Shown: piece by piece, positions 18,410-26,508 of the stretch | Layout of the letters: the number at the start of each line of letters is the position of its first letter | Numbering within the stretch: the stretch's first letter is position 1 | Assembly: GCF_018918325.1 (NCBI RefSeq) | Contig: NZ_JAHLQH010000007.1 | Coordinates: 1 to 44,943, forward strand | Length of the DNA stretch: 44,943 bases | DNA from: Clostridium sp. MSJ-8 | GTDB taxonomy: Bacteria > Bacillota > Clostridia > Clostridiales > Clostridiaceae | Direction: 5' to 3' | The notes under the pieces: generated by a model | Databases searched by the model: none | What the model was told of the DNA's origin: nothing | The model's input: only the letters and a program-made list of their open reading frames with translations | Program-made: the position numbers and the translations under genes

Positions 18410-18517
18410 AGATAACTCTCCTTGCAAACATTATTGTATGTAACTTTTTAAATTACTATTCTAAATTCTATATGTAAACATTCATAACAAATATATTATA
18501 CTTCATAAATGTTAAAT

Positions 18518-18541
18518 AAAAACCCGAGTATTCTCGGGTTC
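18518..18541 (-). terminator. Rho-independent terminator of hup
   Basis: On the minus strand GAACCCGAG and CTCGGGTTT flank a four-base loop with a T-rich tail, ten bases after the hup stop. Confidence 0.9.
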
Positions 18542-18551
18542 TCAATAATTA

Positions 18552-18827
18552 TTACTTGTTAACTTTTTCTTTTAATTCTTTTCCAGCTTTGAATACAGGA
18601 ACTGTTGCAGCTGGTATTGGAATAGGTTCTTTAGTTCTTGGATTTCTTCCTTCTCTAGCAGCTCTTTCTCTAGTTTCAAAAGTACCAAACCCTACTAATT
18701 GAACTTTTTCACCATTTTCTAATGCTGTAGAAACGCTTTCTATAAATGCCTTTAATGCTACTTCAGCATCCTTTTTTGTAATATTTGCTTTTTCAGCCAT
18801 ACTAGCGATTAATTCTGATTTATTCAC
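18552..18827 (-). CDS. hup: DNA-binding protein HU
   Basis: 91 residues from a GTG start at 18825-18827: the upstream ATG abuts the GGAGG site with no spacing, while the GTG is 9 bases away and gives the expected N-terminus (V/M)NKSELIASMAEKA. The histone-like domain VQLVGFGTFETRERAAREGRNPRTKE and the ending PVFKAGKELKEKV are typical. HU dimers bend and compact DNA. A single-gene unit with a promoter (18903-18931) and a terminator. Confidence 0.96.
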   Translation of the reverse strand: MNKSELIASMAEKANITKKDAEVALKAFIESVSTALENGEKVQLVGFGTFETRERAAREGRNPRTKEPIPIPAATVPVFKAGKELKEKVNK

Positions 18828-18902
18828 TATAAACATCCTCCTTAAAAGTACAGTTAATAATAACTGTTTAATAGCTTTTTATGTACTATACTACATTACT
18901 TT

Positions 18903-18931
18903 ATTATATAATTACTTATTAATATAGTCTA
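18903..18931 (-). promoter_or_regulatory. Sigma-A-type promoter of hup
   Basis: On the minus strand TAGACT (18926-18931, 4/6 to TTGACA) and TATAAT (18903-18908) are 17 bases apart, about 75 bases upstream of the hup start. Between promoter and gene lies the small inverted repeat ACAGTTA/TAACTGT at 18849-18866. Confidence 0.5.
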
Positions 18932-19084
18932 TAAATTTTTACACTTATTTATATGTTTTAATTATAATTCACATAAAATTAACAATACCTCTTTATAAAC
19001 CCAGTAATTATGCTAAAAAACAATGTTCTGATAGCTTTAGTTAATAGTATTCTCCACAAATTCTAAAATTCCTTTTATTTTAAC

Positions 19085-20536
19085 TTATTTTTCTTTATTT
19101 TTTACTTGTTTCCATAAGAAATTCTTCTCTTGTAAATCCAGACTCACAAAGTCACTGTTATTCTTAGCAGCAAGTTCCTCCATACGCTTAATTCTGTTTA
19201 TGAATTTCTCTATAGATTCATTGAGTGCTTCCTCTGCATCGATATCCAAGTAACGAGACAAATTGACACAACTGAAGAATAGATCACCTACCTCTTCTTG
19301 TATTCTGCCCTTGTTCTCAGAATTATATACCTCAATAACTTCATTTAATTCTTCTTTTACTTTTTCAATCATTTCATTAAAATCTTCCATATCAAAGCCA
19401 ATCTTATGTGCTTTTTTTTGAATTTTGTTAGCCCTTATTAATGCAGGTAAGGCTTTTGCTACTGAATCTAATTCTTGAGAAAAGCTCTGTATATGCTTTT
19501 CTTTTCTCTTAAGTTCATCCCAGTTATTTAAAACATCATCTACATTCTCTGCTTTTTTATCTGTGAAAACATGGGGGTGTCTGTATATCATCTTATTACA
19601 TATTCCTTCTATTATATCGTATAGATTATAATATCCCTCTTCTTTCTCTATAGCTGCATGAAATACCACTTGAAGTAATACATCTCCAAGTTCTTCGATC
19701 ATTCCTTCCATATCACCTTTTTCTATAGCATCTAAGACTTCATAACTCTCTTCTACAATTGCTTTTCTAATAGATTCATGTGTCTGTTCCATATCCCATG
19801 GGCAGCCATTCTCACCTCGCAAAATATCTATTATATCAACTAAATCATATATATCCTTTTTGCCACCTTGCAAATTTTTAGGGATATATATAGATGTCAT
19901 TTCATCAAATTCTTCTTGCATATCTAGTTCATATAATTTTATAGACTTAATAACTTCTCTATCAGCTATTCCTATAGATTTACAAAAGTAAATATCTGCT
20001 TCATCTTCATAATATTCTAATAATTTAATCTTAACTTCTGAAGCAATTAACTGATTCTGTACCTCCATTATTATTGTTCCTATTCTTTTATCAAATATTT
20101 GCTTATCTATTTCAAAGACATCTATTACCTTTAAGCCTTCTTGCATATCAAGTTGCAATCTTTCAGTAATAGCATCAACAAAACTACTTGCTGCAATTAT
20201 TTGATATTCTATATTAACTTCATCACATTTTTGAATTAAATTTGTTACTGACTTTTCACCTATTAAAGGATGTCCAGGAACTGCATATACTATATCTTTG
20301 TTAGAAGCTTCTTCTAAAACTTTATCTGCAATAGTCATATATAGCTCTTCAAAATCTTCTATATCATCATATAAATAATCGTAAGTTTTATATGATATAT
20401 TCTTTTCCTGTAGATATTCAGCCATAGGATGATGATCTGTTCTCAAATAAATATTATTATTATTTTCTAACACTTCTAATGCTCCTATTGTTAAAGCTCT
20501 ATAATCTCCTGGTCCCAACCCAACTATATATATCAT
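19085..20536 (-). CDS. mazG: Fusion of a tetrapyrrole-methylase-like domain and MazG nucleotide pyrophosphohydrolase (YabN)
   Basis: 483 residues. Residues 1 to about 215 are a SAM-dependent tetrapyrrole methylase-like domain (MIYIVGLGPGDYRALTIGA, AVPGHPLIGEKSV). From about 225 a MazG domain (GENGCPWDMEQTHESIRKAI, EESYEVLDAIEKGD, EELGDVLLQVVFHA) is followed by a second, partial MazG unit with EEVGDLFFSCVNLSRYL. It hydrolyses non-canonical or excess NTPs. The ATG at 20534-20536 sits 7 bases after GGAG; the GTG just before it is too close. This fusion is the usual YabN form in Firmicutes, between the SpoVB-like gene and hup. Confidence 0.94.
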   Translation of the reverse strand: MIYIVGLGPGDYRALTIGALEVLENNNNIYLRTDHHPMAEYLQEKNISYKTYDYLYDDIEDFEELYMTIADKVLEEASNKDIVYAVPGHPLIGEKSVTNLIQKCDEVNIEYQIIAASSFVDAITERLQLDMQEGLKVIDVFEIDKQIFDKRIGTIIMEVQNQLIASEVKIKLLEYYEDEADIYFCKSIGIADREVIKSIKLYELDMQEEFDEMTSIYIPKNLQGGKKDIYDLVDIIDILRGENGCPWDMEQTHESIRKAIVEESYEVLDAIEKGDMEGMIEELGDVLLQVVFHAAIEKEEGYYNLYDIIEGICNKMIYRHPHVFTDKKAENVDDVLNNWDELKRKEKHIQSFSQELDSVAKALPALIRANKIQKKAHKIGFDMEDFNEMIEKVKEELNEVIEVYNSENKGRIQEEVGDLFFSCVNLSRYLDIDAEEALNESIEKFINRIKRMEELAAKNNSDFVSLDLQEKNFLWKQVKNKEK

Positions 20537-20553
20537 CACATTTCTCCAATCTT

Positions 20554-22086
20554 TTATTTTTTTATTTTCTTTCTTATATCGTCTACCGTAAATACTTTAA
20601 ACAGTATTATAGCCAATAAATATATTATAGCACCTGTTCCTATTGATAGTAAGCAAGATAAATTATTGTTTGCTGTGCATCTATATAGATAATTAAAAGA
20701 AAATACCACAAAAAATATCATCACAGTTCCTGAATACATTATCTTCATTAAATTGTTGTATAAATTTAATTTTATATTTAGTTTTGCTTTAATTAACAAT
20801 ATATTAATTATACTTACACATATATAAGCAACTATAGTTCCTATAACAGCTCCATATACATTAACACTCTCTAATGGAACTAAGATATTAGTTATTATGA
20901 CTTTTATAATACATCCAATAATCAAACTAAAAATAGGTTTCATATATTCCCCTATTCCTTGCATTATTGATGTTGTTGTTTGAGTTAATACTATAAATGG
21001 TATAGATATTGCAAGATACCTAAGTATACTGCCTCCTCCAGCTCTTCCTGGGAAAATCATATTAAGTATTGGCGTAGCCAAATAAAATAAGCCTAAAAAA
21101 GAAGGAATAGATATTAAAACTGATAACTTTATTACCATGTCAATCTTTTCTTGTAATTCTTGCTTCCTCTTCAACATATAAACCTCTGCAACTATCGGAA
21201 TTAAAGAGGTACAAATAGCCATAGATAGTGTAAGTGGAATATTAACAATAACTGAAGCTTTACCTGTTAATTGAGAATATAATATAGTTGCTTCTCTACT
21301 AGAGAAACCTGCTTCTAATAGTTTCTTAGGTACTATTATAGAATCAATCAAATTCATTATTGTACCTACTGAAGCCCCTACAGATATAGGTATTGCTATT
21401 CTAATTATCTTGTCTAAAATTTTACTATCGCTTTTAACTTTCTCTATACCTAAAGACCTTTTAGTTTTAAGAAATTTTAGAAGTAAATATATAAGTGCAC
21501 ATAGTCCACCTGCTGCTGCTCCAAGTGCAGCTCCACCCGCTGAATACTCAATTCCTCTTGGTAAAAAAAGAATTGCTAATCCAACACCAACTACAACTCG
21601 TCCTATTTGTTCTAATATCTGTGATATTGCAGAAGGAGTCATATTCTGATATCCCTGAAAAAAGCCCCTAAACACTGTCAAAAAAGATATTATAGCCGGA
21701 GCAATGGATATCCCTATCAATGAATAATATGATTTTTCATCCCATCTTAAAAAACTTATTATCTGTTTCGAAAACAAGAATAAAACCATTGAAGTCCCTA
21801 TACCCAAAATAGCCATTAACTTGCTTGCTTCTTTTATTACTGTAAAATTACCTTCATAATCTGAAAGTACATTATTCTCTGATATAAGTTTAGATATAGC
21901 AACTGGTATTCCTGATGCTACTGCTACAAAAAACATATAAAGCGGGTAAGACATTTGATAATACCCTACCCCTTCATCGCCTATCAACATAATTAATGGC
22001 CACCTAAAGAAAAGTCCTAAAAATCTAGTTATTATTCCTGCTATACCTAATATCAAACTTCCTTTAATCAAAGATTGCTTATTCAT
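20554..22086 (-). CDS. SpoVB/MurJ-like lipid flippase of the polysaccharide transporter family
   Basis: 510 residues with about 14 membrane helices; starts MNKQSLIKGSLILGIAGIITR and contains the MOP-superfamily blocks FFRWPLIMLIGDEGVGYYQM and VAVASGIPVAISKLISEN. Proteins of this group (SpoVB, YabM) move lipid-linked precursors across the membrane; SpoVB acts in spore cortex synthesis, while YabM sits at this locus in Bacillus. Position between spoVT and mazG favours the YabM/SpoVB branch. The ATG at 22084-22086 follows GGAGG by 6 bases; that ribosome site can pair with an upstream complement (see the hairpin at 22093-22138). Confidence 0.88.
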   Translation of the reverse strand: MNKQSLIKGSLILGIAGIITRFLGLFFRWPLIMLIGDEGVGYYQMSYPLYMFFVAVASGIPVAISKLISENNVLSDYEGNFTVIKEASKLMAILGIGTSMVLFLFSKQIISFLRWDEKSYYSLIGISIAPAIISFLTVFRGFFQGYQNMTPSAISQILEQIGRVVVGVGLAILFLPRGIEYSAGGAALGAAAGGLCALIYLLLKFLKTKRSLGIEKVKSDSKILDKIIRIAIPISVGASVGTIMNLIDSIIVPKKLLEAGFSSREATILYSQLTGKASVIVNIPLTLSMAICTSLIPIVAEVYMLKRKQELQEKIDMVIKLSVLISIPSFLGLFYLATPILNMIFPGRAGGGSILRYLAISIPFIVLTQTTTSIMQGIGEYMKPIFSLIIGCIIKVIITNILVPLESVNVYGAVIGTIVAYICVSIINILLIKAKLNIKLNLYNNLMKIMYSGTVMIFFVVFSFNYLYRCTANNNLSCLLSIGTGAIIYLLAIILFKVFTVDDIRKKIKK

Positions 22087-22092
22087 ATAACT

Positions 22093-22138
22093 CCTCCAAA
22101 TCAAAGTATATATGTTATCTTTATTTATAATTTGGAGG
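22093..22138 (-). promoter_or_regulatory. Hairpin pairing the ribosome site of the SpoVB-like gene with an anti-Shine-Dalgarno copy
   Basis: On the minus-strand transcript CCTCCAAAT (complement of 22130-22138) can pair perfectly with ATTTGGAGG (complement of 22093-22101), across a 28-base AU-rich loop. The second arm contains the GGAGG used by the flippase gene. It lies between the spoVT stop and this start. Confidence 0.55.
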
Positions 22139-22145
22139 TATTATT

Positions 22146-22700
22146 CTAAGACTCCATTTGTTTTCCTAAGAAATTAGATGCTATATCTAATAATTTTTTC
22201 TCTGTTTCTCCACACTTACTTGTTTCATCCTTGGAAAAAATCACTATAGCACCTATAGCATCTCCACTAGCTATAATAGGAGCTACTACTTGTGATGAAT
22301 ACAATGTTTTAACATCATCACCTTCCTCGTCATGAATCAAAGGAATAACATTATCTGTTAGTACCAATGTACTTCTACCATCCATAGCTTCTTCTAATGA
22401 ATTACTTACCTTTCTCTCATAATACTCTTTCTTGCTACCACCACTTATACATATAACTTCATCTCTATCACATACTATAACAATATTACCTGTAACATGA
22501 TTAATACTCTCTGCATATTCCTTAGAGAATTCAGCAAGTTCACTAATAGGCGAGTATTTCTTCAATATAACTCCTCCATCCCTATCTGTAAAAATTTCTA
22601 AAGGATCCCCCTCTCTAATCCTCAAAGTTCTCCTTATCTCTTTAGGAATAACAACTCTTCCTAAATCATCTATTCTTCTAACAATTCCTGTAGCTTTCAT
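22146..22700 (-). CDS. spoVT: Stage V sporulation protein T, AbrB-type transcription regulator
   Basis: 184 residues. Residues 1-50 form the swapped-hairpin AbrB DNA-binding domain (ATGIVRRIDDLGRVVIPKEI, RTLRIREGDPLEIFT); the rest is a GAF-like domain (VTGNIVIVCDRDEVICISGG). In Bacillus SpoVT is a forespore regulator that tunes sigma-G genes. A strong AAGGAGG lies before the ATG. Next gene on the same strand is the SpoVB-like flippase, 59 bases downstream. Confidence 0.96.
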   Translation of the reverse strand: MKATGIVRRIDDLGRVVIPKEIRRTLRIREGDPLEIFTDRDGGVILKKYSPISELAEFSKEYAESINHVTGNIVIVCDRDEVICISGGSKKEYYERKVSNSLEEAMDGRSTLVLTDNVIPLIHDEEGDDVKTLYSSQVVAPIIASGDAIGAIVIFSKDETSKCGETEKKLLDIASNFLGKQMES

Positions 22701-22821
22701 TCTTATATTTTCCTCCTTAAGTTAAATATTTATTTGTCAGTAATATTATTTGATATATTAGAAATTTTATACACTTATAGAGGAACAAAAATCAAAATAA
22801 AATTTAATATATTTGCCTATA

Positions 22822-22893
22822 AAAAAATAAGTTAGCATTTAAAATGTTGTACTGTATAAACTTTAGTAAATTTACAACATTTAGCCAACTTAA
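22822..22893 (-). terminator. Terminator of the third PrsA-like gene
   Basis: On the minus strand AAGTTGGC..ATGTTGTA pairs with TACAACAT..GCTAACTT around an AU-rich loop and runs into a row of seven Ts. The remaining bases between here and spoVT are featureless AT-rich sequence. Confidence 0.75.
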
Positions 22894-22958
22894 TTTTTTA
22901 TATTTATAAATACTTAATAAAACTATGCTATTTATGAAACCCTATAATGTAAGTTATA

Positions 22959-23960
22959 TTATAGTCTATCATTATATATTTTTATATCTAATTCTTTTTG
23001 ATATTTATTAACTTTTTCTTTATAAACACTATCTCTTTTTTGAGATTTTAATTCTTTTATAATATCATCTTTTACATCATTTAAAGGTAATGTAGTTGCT
23101 TCAGAATATACTTTTGTATTAATAAGTAAATGCCAACCGAAATTAGTTTGTATAGGTTCTGATAATTGATTCTCAGGTAAATTCTTGAATCCATTTATTA
23201 AATTAGAAACTAAACTATCATTATCTTCAAATTCTTGATATCCTAAATCTTCAACTACTGTATCATCTTTAAACTTATCCATAGCTGCAACTTCTTCAAA
23301 GCTTTTCCCATTTAATATCAATTCCCTAGCTTCCTTTGCATCTTCTTCACCAGTAACATCTGATTTAAATACTATCTGTTTAACGTAAGCTCCTGGTTTT
23401 ACTTCATATTGAGATTTATACGCATTATAATAATCTTTTATCTCTGCATCAGATACTTCAATATCGCCTACCATAGCATCTTTTATTTTTTCTATCTTAT
23501 ATTGTTTCTTTAAATACTTCTTGAAACTCTTATCTGTATATCCATAAGATTTTATATATTCATCAAACGAATACTCACTACCTAGCTTTTCAGTAAAATC
23601 CTCAATTGTTTGTTCTACATATTTATTCATATCTTCTTTATCAAATTTTACTTTAAACTTATCTTGTAGCTCTAACACAACTTCATCTAATACCAAACTA
23701 TTTAATACACTTTCTTTTTGTTTCTGAAGTTCGTCTCCCATTTTCTCTTCATAATTCTTACCATATTGTTGTATATATGTTTGTATATCATGATACATAG
23801 CTTGATTTACATCTGCATTAGTTATCTTTTTATCTTCTACCTCTGCTACTACTTTTTTATCCTTTGAATCATTTGATTTCTTCACGAAACTACATCCAAC
23901 TAATGATGAACCAATTAATATAGCCACTAATAAAGTCTTTAACACTTTACTTCTTTTCAT
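22959..23960 (-). CDS. PrsA-type parvulin foldase lipoprotein, copy 3
   Basis: 333 residues. A lipoprotein signal ends in the lipobox LVGC (Cys about residue 23). A SurA-like helical region follows, then a PpiC parvulin domain (about 190-285; GAYVKQIVFKSD, ARELILNGKSFEEVAAMDKF, FGWHLL), then a C-terminal helical tail ending DIKIYNDRL. PrsA proteins sit outside the membrane and help secreted proteins fold. It lies last of three tandem paralogues, each with its own terminator. GGGGGA precedes the ATG. It is the most divergent of the three in the N-terminal half. Confidence 0.9.
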   Translation of the reverse strand: MKRSKVLKTLLVAILIGSSLVGCSFVKKSNDSKDKKVVAEVEDKKITNADVNQAMYHDIQTYIQQYGKNYEEKMGDELQKQKESVLNSLVLDEVVLELQDKFKVKFDKEDMNKYVEQTIEDFTEKLGSEYSFDEYIKSYGYTDKSFKKYLKKQYKIEKIKDAMVGDIEVSDAEIKDYYNAYKSQYEVKPGAYVKQIVFKSDVTGEEDAKEARELILNGKSFEEVAAMDKFKDDTVVEDLGYQEFEDNDSLVSNLINGFKNLPENQLSEPIQTNFGWHLLINTKVYSEATTLPLNDVKDDIIKELKSQKRDSVYKEKVNKYQKELDIKIYNDRL

Positions 23961-24080
23961 ACTTATTCCCCCAAACCTATAAAAACGTTTTCTTATATAC
24001 CTAGTATACCATATTTTTTATACATTCCTATATTACCTTTGAACTATCCGCCTAACAAATGATATTTCATAAATACAAAT

Positions 24081-24118
24081 AAAAAGAAGCAAATGTCTAT
24101 ACGCATTTGCTTCTTTTT
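24081..24118 (-). terminator. Terminator of the second PrsA-like gene
   Basis: AAAAAGAAGCAAATG (24081-24095) and CATTTGCTTCTTTTT (24104-24118) form a perfect 15-bp stem with an eight-base loop, symmetrical enough to work on both strands. Confidence 0.9.
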
Positions 24119-24125
24119 AAAATAA

Positions 24126-25133
24126 TTATAATCTATCTTCGTAAGTTTTAACTTTTAATTCTTTTTTGTATTTCTTCATTTTACTTTTATATTTATTTTG
24201 TTGTTTTGTATTTAATAAAGAACTCTTTATATCATCTTTCACTTCATCATAAGTCTTAGTTACTTCTTCTTTTTGTATTCCTGTTGCAATTATTAAATGC
24301 CATCCAAAGCTTGATTTAACTGGTTCTGATACTTTACCTTCTTCTAAGTCTTGTATTCCTGCCATAAAATCAGAATCATAAGATGTACTGTCATATTCAA
24401 CATAACCTAAATCTTCTGATTTACACTTATCCTTGTATTCATCCATAGCTGCAATTTCGTCGAATGTTTTTCCTTGTAAAACTAACTCTCTAGCAGCCTT
24501 TGCATCTGATTCTCCTGTTGTTTCATCTGTAAATACTATATGAGTTATATTAGCTCCTGGTTTAGTAACATAAGATGATTGATTTTTTTCATAATATTTT
24601 TTAACTTCATCATCTGTAACTTTTACATCCTTAACCATAGCTTCAGATACTTTATTTAACTTAAGTTGCTCTTTAACATATTTCTTATACGCTTCTTCTG
24701 ATTTATATCCAGCTTTCTTTAATTCTTTTAAAAATTCCTTTTCATCATCATAATTAGACTTAGCTTCTTCTATTTTTTCATTTGCATCTTTTTCTAAATC
24801 TTCATCTGAATAATCAATATCAAAGTCTTTCATTTTTTGTCTTAATACTTCTTGTTCAACTAATGATTCTAGAGTACTTTGTCTGTAAGACTTAAGAGTT
24901 TCTATAACATCTTCATTATTTTCATAATCATCTCCATATTGCTCTTTCATGTAATCAAGAGTACTAGCTAATTGCTTATCTACATCCCCTCTTGTTATCT
25001 TAACATCACCTACTTTAGCTAACACTGTCTTTGCAATAGCTTCTGGTGTTTTTTCTATCATATTACATCCTGCTAATGAAAATAACATTATAGAACTTAT
25101 TATAGCTGCTATACTTTTTCTTATCCTCTTCAC
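24126..25133 (-). CDS. PrsA-type parvulin foldase lipoprotein, copy 2
   Basis: About 335 residues from a GTG start at 25131-25133, preceded by GAGGGAG; the frame extends 14 codons further up to an ATG with no ribosome site. A signal peptide with lipobox LAGC, a helical SurA-like domain, a PpiC domain with GANITHIVFTDE, AARELVLQGKTFDEIAAMDE and FGWHLIIATG, and the tail KKYKKELKVKTYEDRL. It is very similar to copy 1 in the PpiC domain, including the odd DKCKSEDLG block, so the two probably arose by a later duplication. Confidence 0.9.
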   Translation of the reverse strand: MKRIRKSIAAIISSIMLFSLAGCNMIEKTPEAIAKTVLAKVGDVKITRGDVDKQLASTLDYMKEQYGDDYENNEDVIETLKSYRQSTLESLVEQEVLRQKMKDFDIDYSDEDLEKDANEKIEEAKSNYDDEKEFLKELKKAGYKSEEAYKKYVKEQLKLNKVSEAMVKDVKVTDDEVKKYYEKNQSSYVTKPGANITHIVFTDETTGESDAKAARELVLQGKTFDEIAAMDEYKDKCKSEDLGYVEYDSTSYDSDFMAGIQDLEEGKVSEPVKSSFGWHLIIATGIQKEEVTKTYDEVKDDIKSSLLNTKQQNKYKSKMKKYKKELKVKTYEDRL

Positions 25134-25349
25134 TTTTCTCCCTCGCTTTTCATTCTTTATTCTAAAAAATAACATAGGTATAGTATATCAATAATAACCT
25201 CTTTTTTCAATTTATATTTAATTTACTAACCTTTTTCATGCTCATAACTGAGTAAAAATTCTTTTATCTATAAAATCATCTCTATTTTAATTACTCATGC
25301 ATTATGACAATTTTTAGTTTATCTATTTATTATATAGTTTCTTAGATAT

Positions 25350-25387
25350 AAAAAAGAAAGGCTACCTATACTTAAGTAACCTTTCTA
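25350..25387 (-). terminator. Terminator of the first PrsA-like gene
   Basis: On the minus strand GAAAGGTTAC pairs with GTAGCCTTTC (wobble) across a short loop and is followed by six Ts. The rest of the gap to copy 2 (about 215 bases) shows no gene. Confidence 0.85.
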
Positions 25388-25396
25388 TCTTAAAAA

Positions 25397-26407
25397 TTAT
25401 AGTCTATCCTTGTAAGTTTTAACTCCAATTTCTTTTTTGTATTTCTTTAATTTTTTAGTGTATTCTTCACTCTTCTTTTCATTTAAAACAGTTGACTTTA
25501 CTTCATCTTTTACTTCATCTAATGATTGAGTAACAGATTCTGAATTAATATTACTTGTTAATATTAAATGCCATCCGTATGAAGTTTGAACTGGTTCTGA
25601 AACTTGACCTTCTGGCAAATTCTTGAACCCATCAACAAATTCACTTACTAATGATGTATTATTTTCAAAATCTTGATGTCCTAGATCTTCGTATTTACAT
25701 TTATCCTTGTATTCATCCATAGCAGCAATCTCTTCAAATGTTTTTCCTTGTAATACTAATTCTCTAGCAGCTTTAGCATCAGCTTCTCCTGTTGATGAAT
25801 CTGTAAATACTATATGAGTTACATAAGCACCAGGATTTAAAGTATATGAATCTTTGTTTTTATCATAATATTTTTGAATATCGTCATCAGTTACTTTAAC
25901 ATCTTTAACCATAGCTTCTGCTATACGAGAAAGCTTAGCTTGTTTTTCCCAATACTTCTTAAATTCTTTTTCATTTTTGTATCCGTATGATTTGATAAAT
26001 TCTAAGAATTTATCATTATCTGTATAATATTGTTTATAATAACTAACTGATTCATCAGCTTCTTCTTCTATTTCTTCTTTAGTGTATTTAACTTTAAGAT
26101 CATCCTTCTTAGCCATTAAAACTTTTTCTGCAACTAAACTGTCTATAGCTTGCTCTCTTAATTGTTTTAATTGATCTTTTATATCATCATTGTTCTCATA
26201 ATCATCGCCATAATAAGACTTGTATGAATTCAAAGTATATGTTAATAACTTATCTACGTCATCTCTTGTTATTTTCTCACCATCAACTTTTGCAAGAACT
26301 GTCTTACCTTTTGATTCTTCTGTTCTTTTTACAAAATCACAACCTGCTAATGTAAATAACATTACGCTTGTTAATGCAATAGATACTAATCTTTTTATTT
26401 TTCTCAA
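25397..26407 (-). CDS. PrsA-type parvulin foldase lipoprotein, copy 1
   Basis: 336 residues starting at TTG (26405-26407) after GAGGGA. Lipobox LAGC at about residue 22, helical region to about 190, PpiC domain with GAYVTHIVFTDS, AARELVLQGKTFEEIAAMDE and YGWHLILTS, and the tail KKYKKEIGVKTYKDRL. It is first in transcription order of the three copies and about 100 bases downstream of mfd. Function: post-translocation folding of exported proteins on the outer face of the membrane. Confidence 0.9.
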   Translation of the reverse strand: MRKIKRLVSIALTSVMLFTLAGCDFVKRTEESKGKTVLAKVDGEKITRDDVDKLLTYTLNSYKSYYGDDYENNDDIKDQLKQLREQAIDSLVAEKVLMAKKDDLKVKYTKEEIEEEADESVSYYKQYYTDNDKFLEFIKSYGYKNEKEFKKYWEKQAKLSRIAEAMVKDVKVTDDDIQKYYDKNKDSYTLNPGAYVTHIVFTDSSTGEADAKAARELVLQGKTFEEIAAMDEYKDKCKYEDLGHQDFENNTSLVSEFVDGFKNLPEGQVSEPVQTSYGWHLILTSNINSESVTQSLDEVKDEVKSTVLNEKKSEEYTKKLKKYKKEIGVKTYKDRL

Positions 26408-26508
26408 AATTTTTCCCTCATTTCTATTTTGTTGCTAGTTTTTCACACACAAACAGTATAACAATATTTTTTTATTATTTCAAATAAATAAGTTTGTTAT
26501 ACATAATT

